Origin: an uncultured Clostridiaceae bacterium
Lineage (GTDB): Bacteria > Bacillota > Clostridia > Clostridiales > Clostridiaceae
Length of the DNA: 64,000 nt
NCBI GenBank assembly: GCA_946405135.1
Contig: CAMJGD010000006.1
Coordinates: 62,001 to 126,000, forward strand
Direction: 5' to 3'
Numbering within the stretch: position 1 is the first letter of the stretch; each line of letters begins with the position of its first letter. This document shows, piece by piece, positions 63,693-64,000 of the stretch. A program made the position numbers and the translations under genes. Below the pieces are notes generated by a model. That model searched no databases. It was not told where the DNA came from and saw only the letters and a list, made by a program, of their open reading frames with translations.

Positions 63693-64000
63693 TATATTCC
63701 CCCTCAACTTTAAAATATGTTGTATTTGAAAATTGTCATTAATTAAAAAGATTCAGAATAAATTATCTATTATGAATTTACTGAATCACATACTAATAAT
63801 ATGACCTTTCGTTATAATAATCAAATAATGATAAAATACCATTATTGGTAAAACATGTTGACAAAATCAGGTGTTGCTCATTTATGTCTGTCTATCTTAG
63901 TTTTTTTCCAGTTTTCAATTATTATCAAAAAGATTTAGTAAAAATAAATTTTACTAACAAATCACAGTCCTTTGTAATGCACTAAAAAAACTGCAGCAAA
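63693..64000. other. Upstream region of the ech operon with a 23-bp inverted repeat
   Basis: TTAGTAAAA (63935-63943) and TTTTACTAA (63949-63957) are perfect 9-bp arms with a 5-bp spacer. A possible minus-strand -35 (TTGTCA) lies near 63860, but its -10 is weak. No ORF with a ribosome-binding site is seen in the 308 bp to the window edge. Confidence 0.4.

Noticed and set aside
1..64000. CRISPR array, IS element, prophage or tRNA genes
   Set aside because: I found no regularly spaced repeats, no transposase or integrase motifs and no cloverleaf with the usual GGTTCGA-type arm on either strand.

Overview
The window is low-GC, gene-dense DNA. Its strong AAGGAGG-type ribosome-binding sites, frequent TTG and GTG starts, T-box, L-box, PyrR and THF leaders, Bce-type peptide-resistance module, CotA-like coat oxidase and Ech hydrogenase all point to a spore-forming anaerobic Firmicute, most likely a Clostridium. 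All calls come from reading the sequence; no database search was run.

Layout. 1-2.3 kb: a sensing cassette on the minus strand (lipoprotein, response regulator, start of a histidine kinase). 2.4-3.3 kb: a short-chain dehydrogenase. 3.4-10.1 kb: a Bce-like antimicrobial-peptide module with a two-component system, one ATPase and two permeases, the second split by a one-base shift at a slippery A7 run. 10.1-14.8 kb: GapN, a T-box-controlled prolyl-tRNA synthetase and an old yellow enzyme. 15.2-17.3 kb: an NhaC-family carrier under a lysine riboswitch, so probably the lysine permease LysW. 17.4-19.1 kb: a paired DUF606 transporter and a divergent Crp/Fnr regulator with a 16-bp palindrome. 19.2-22.0 kb: codBA under a PyrR attenuator. 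22.0-24.5 kb: another two-component system. 24.7-30.7 kb: an S9 peptidase, an EamA exporter, an orphan promoter that may make a small RNA, speD, and mgtE preceded by a 27-codon leader ORF.

30.8-45.2 kb and 50.7-55.0 kb hold carbohydrate genes: Gfo/Idh/MocA oxidoreductases, a sugar isomerase-like TIM barrel, an AraC regulator, a DUF4127 protein, and a nine-gene minus-strand run (ABC importer, cytosolic GHL10-like hydrolase, double GNAT, SGNH esterase, NanE, AAC(3)-family acetyltransferase, RpiR regulator). An LPXTG-anchored GHL10 protein on the other strand may work outside the cell. A THF riboswitch controls folT at 36 kb. 45.8-50.5 kb is an RND/MMPL exporter with a coiled-coil partner and a TetR regulator. 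55.2-56.8 kb is a CotA-like multicopper oxidase with a sigma-K-like promoter. 56.9-58.5 kb is an NSS-family amino-acid transporter behind a Phe-rich leader peptide and a set of mutually exclusive RNA helices. 58.6-63.7 kb is the complete echABCDEF operon of a membrane-bound, ferredoxin-linked energy-converting [NiFe] hydrogenase.

The two most interesting signals are leader peptides too small for routine gene calling: one opening Met-Glu-Glu-Asp-Pro-Pro ahead of mgtE, in a leader with no room for the usual M-box, and one carrying FFYFSFF ahead of the NSS transporter, with a five-segment attenuator. The in-phase A AAA AAA heptamer in the second Bce permease comes third.
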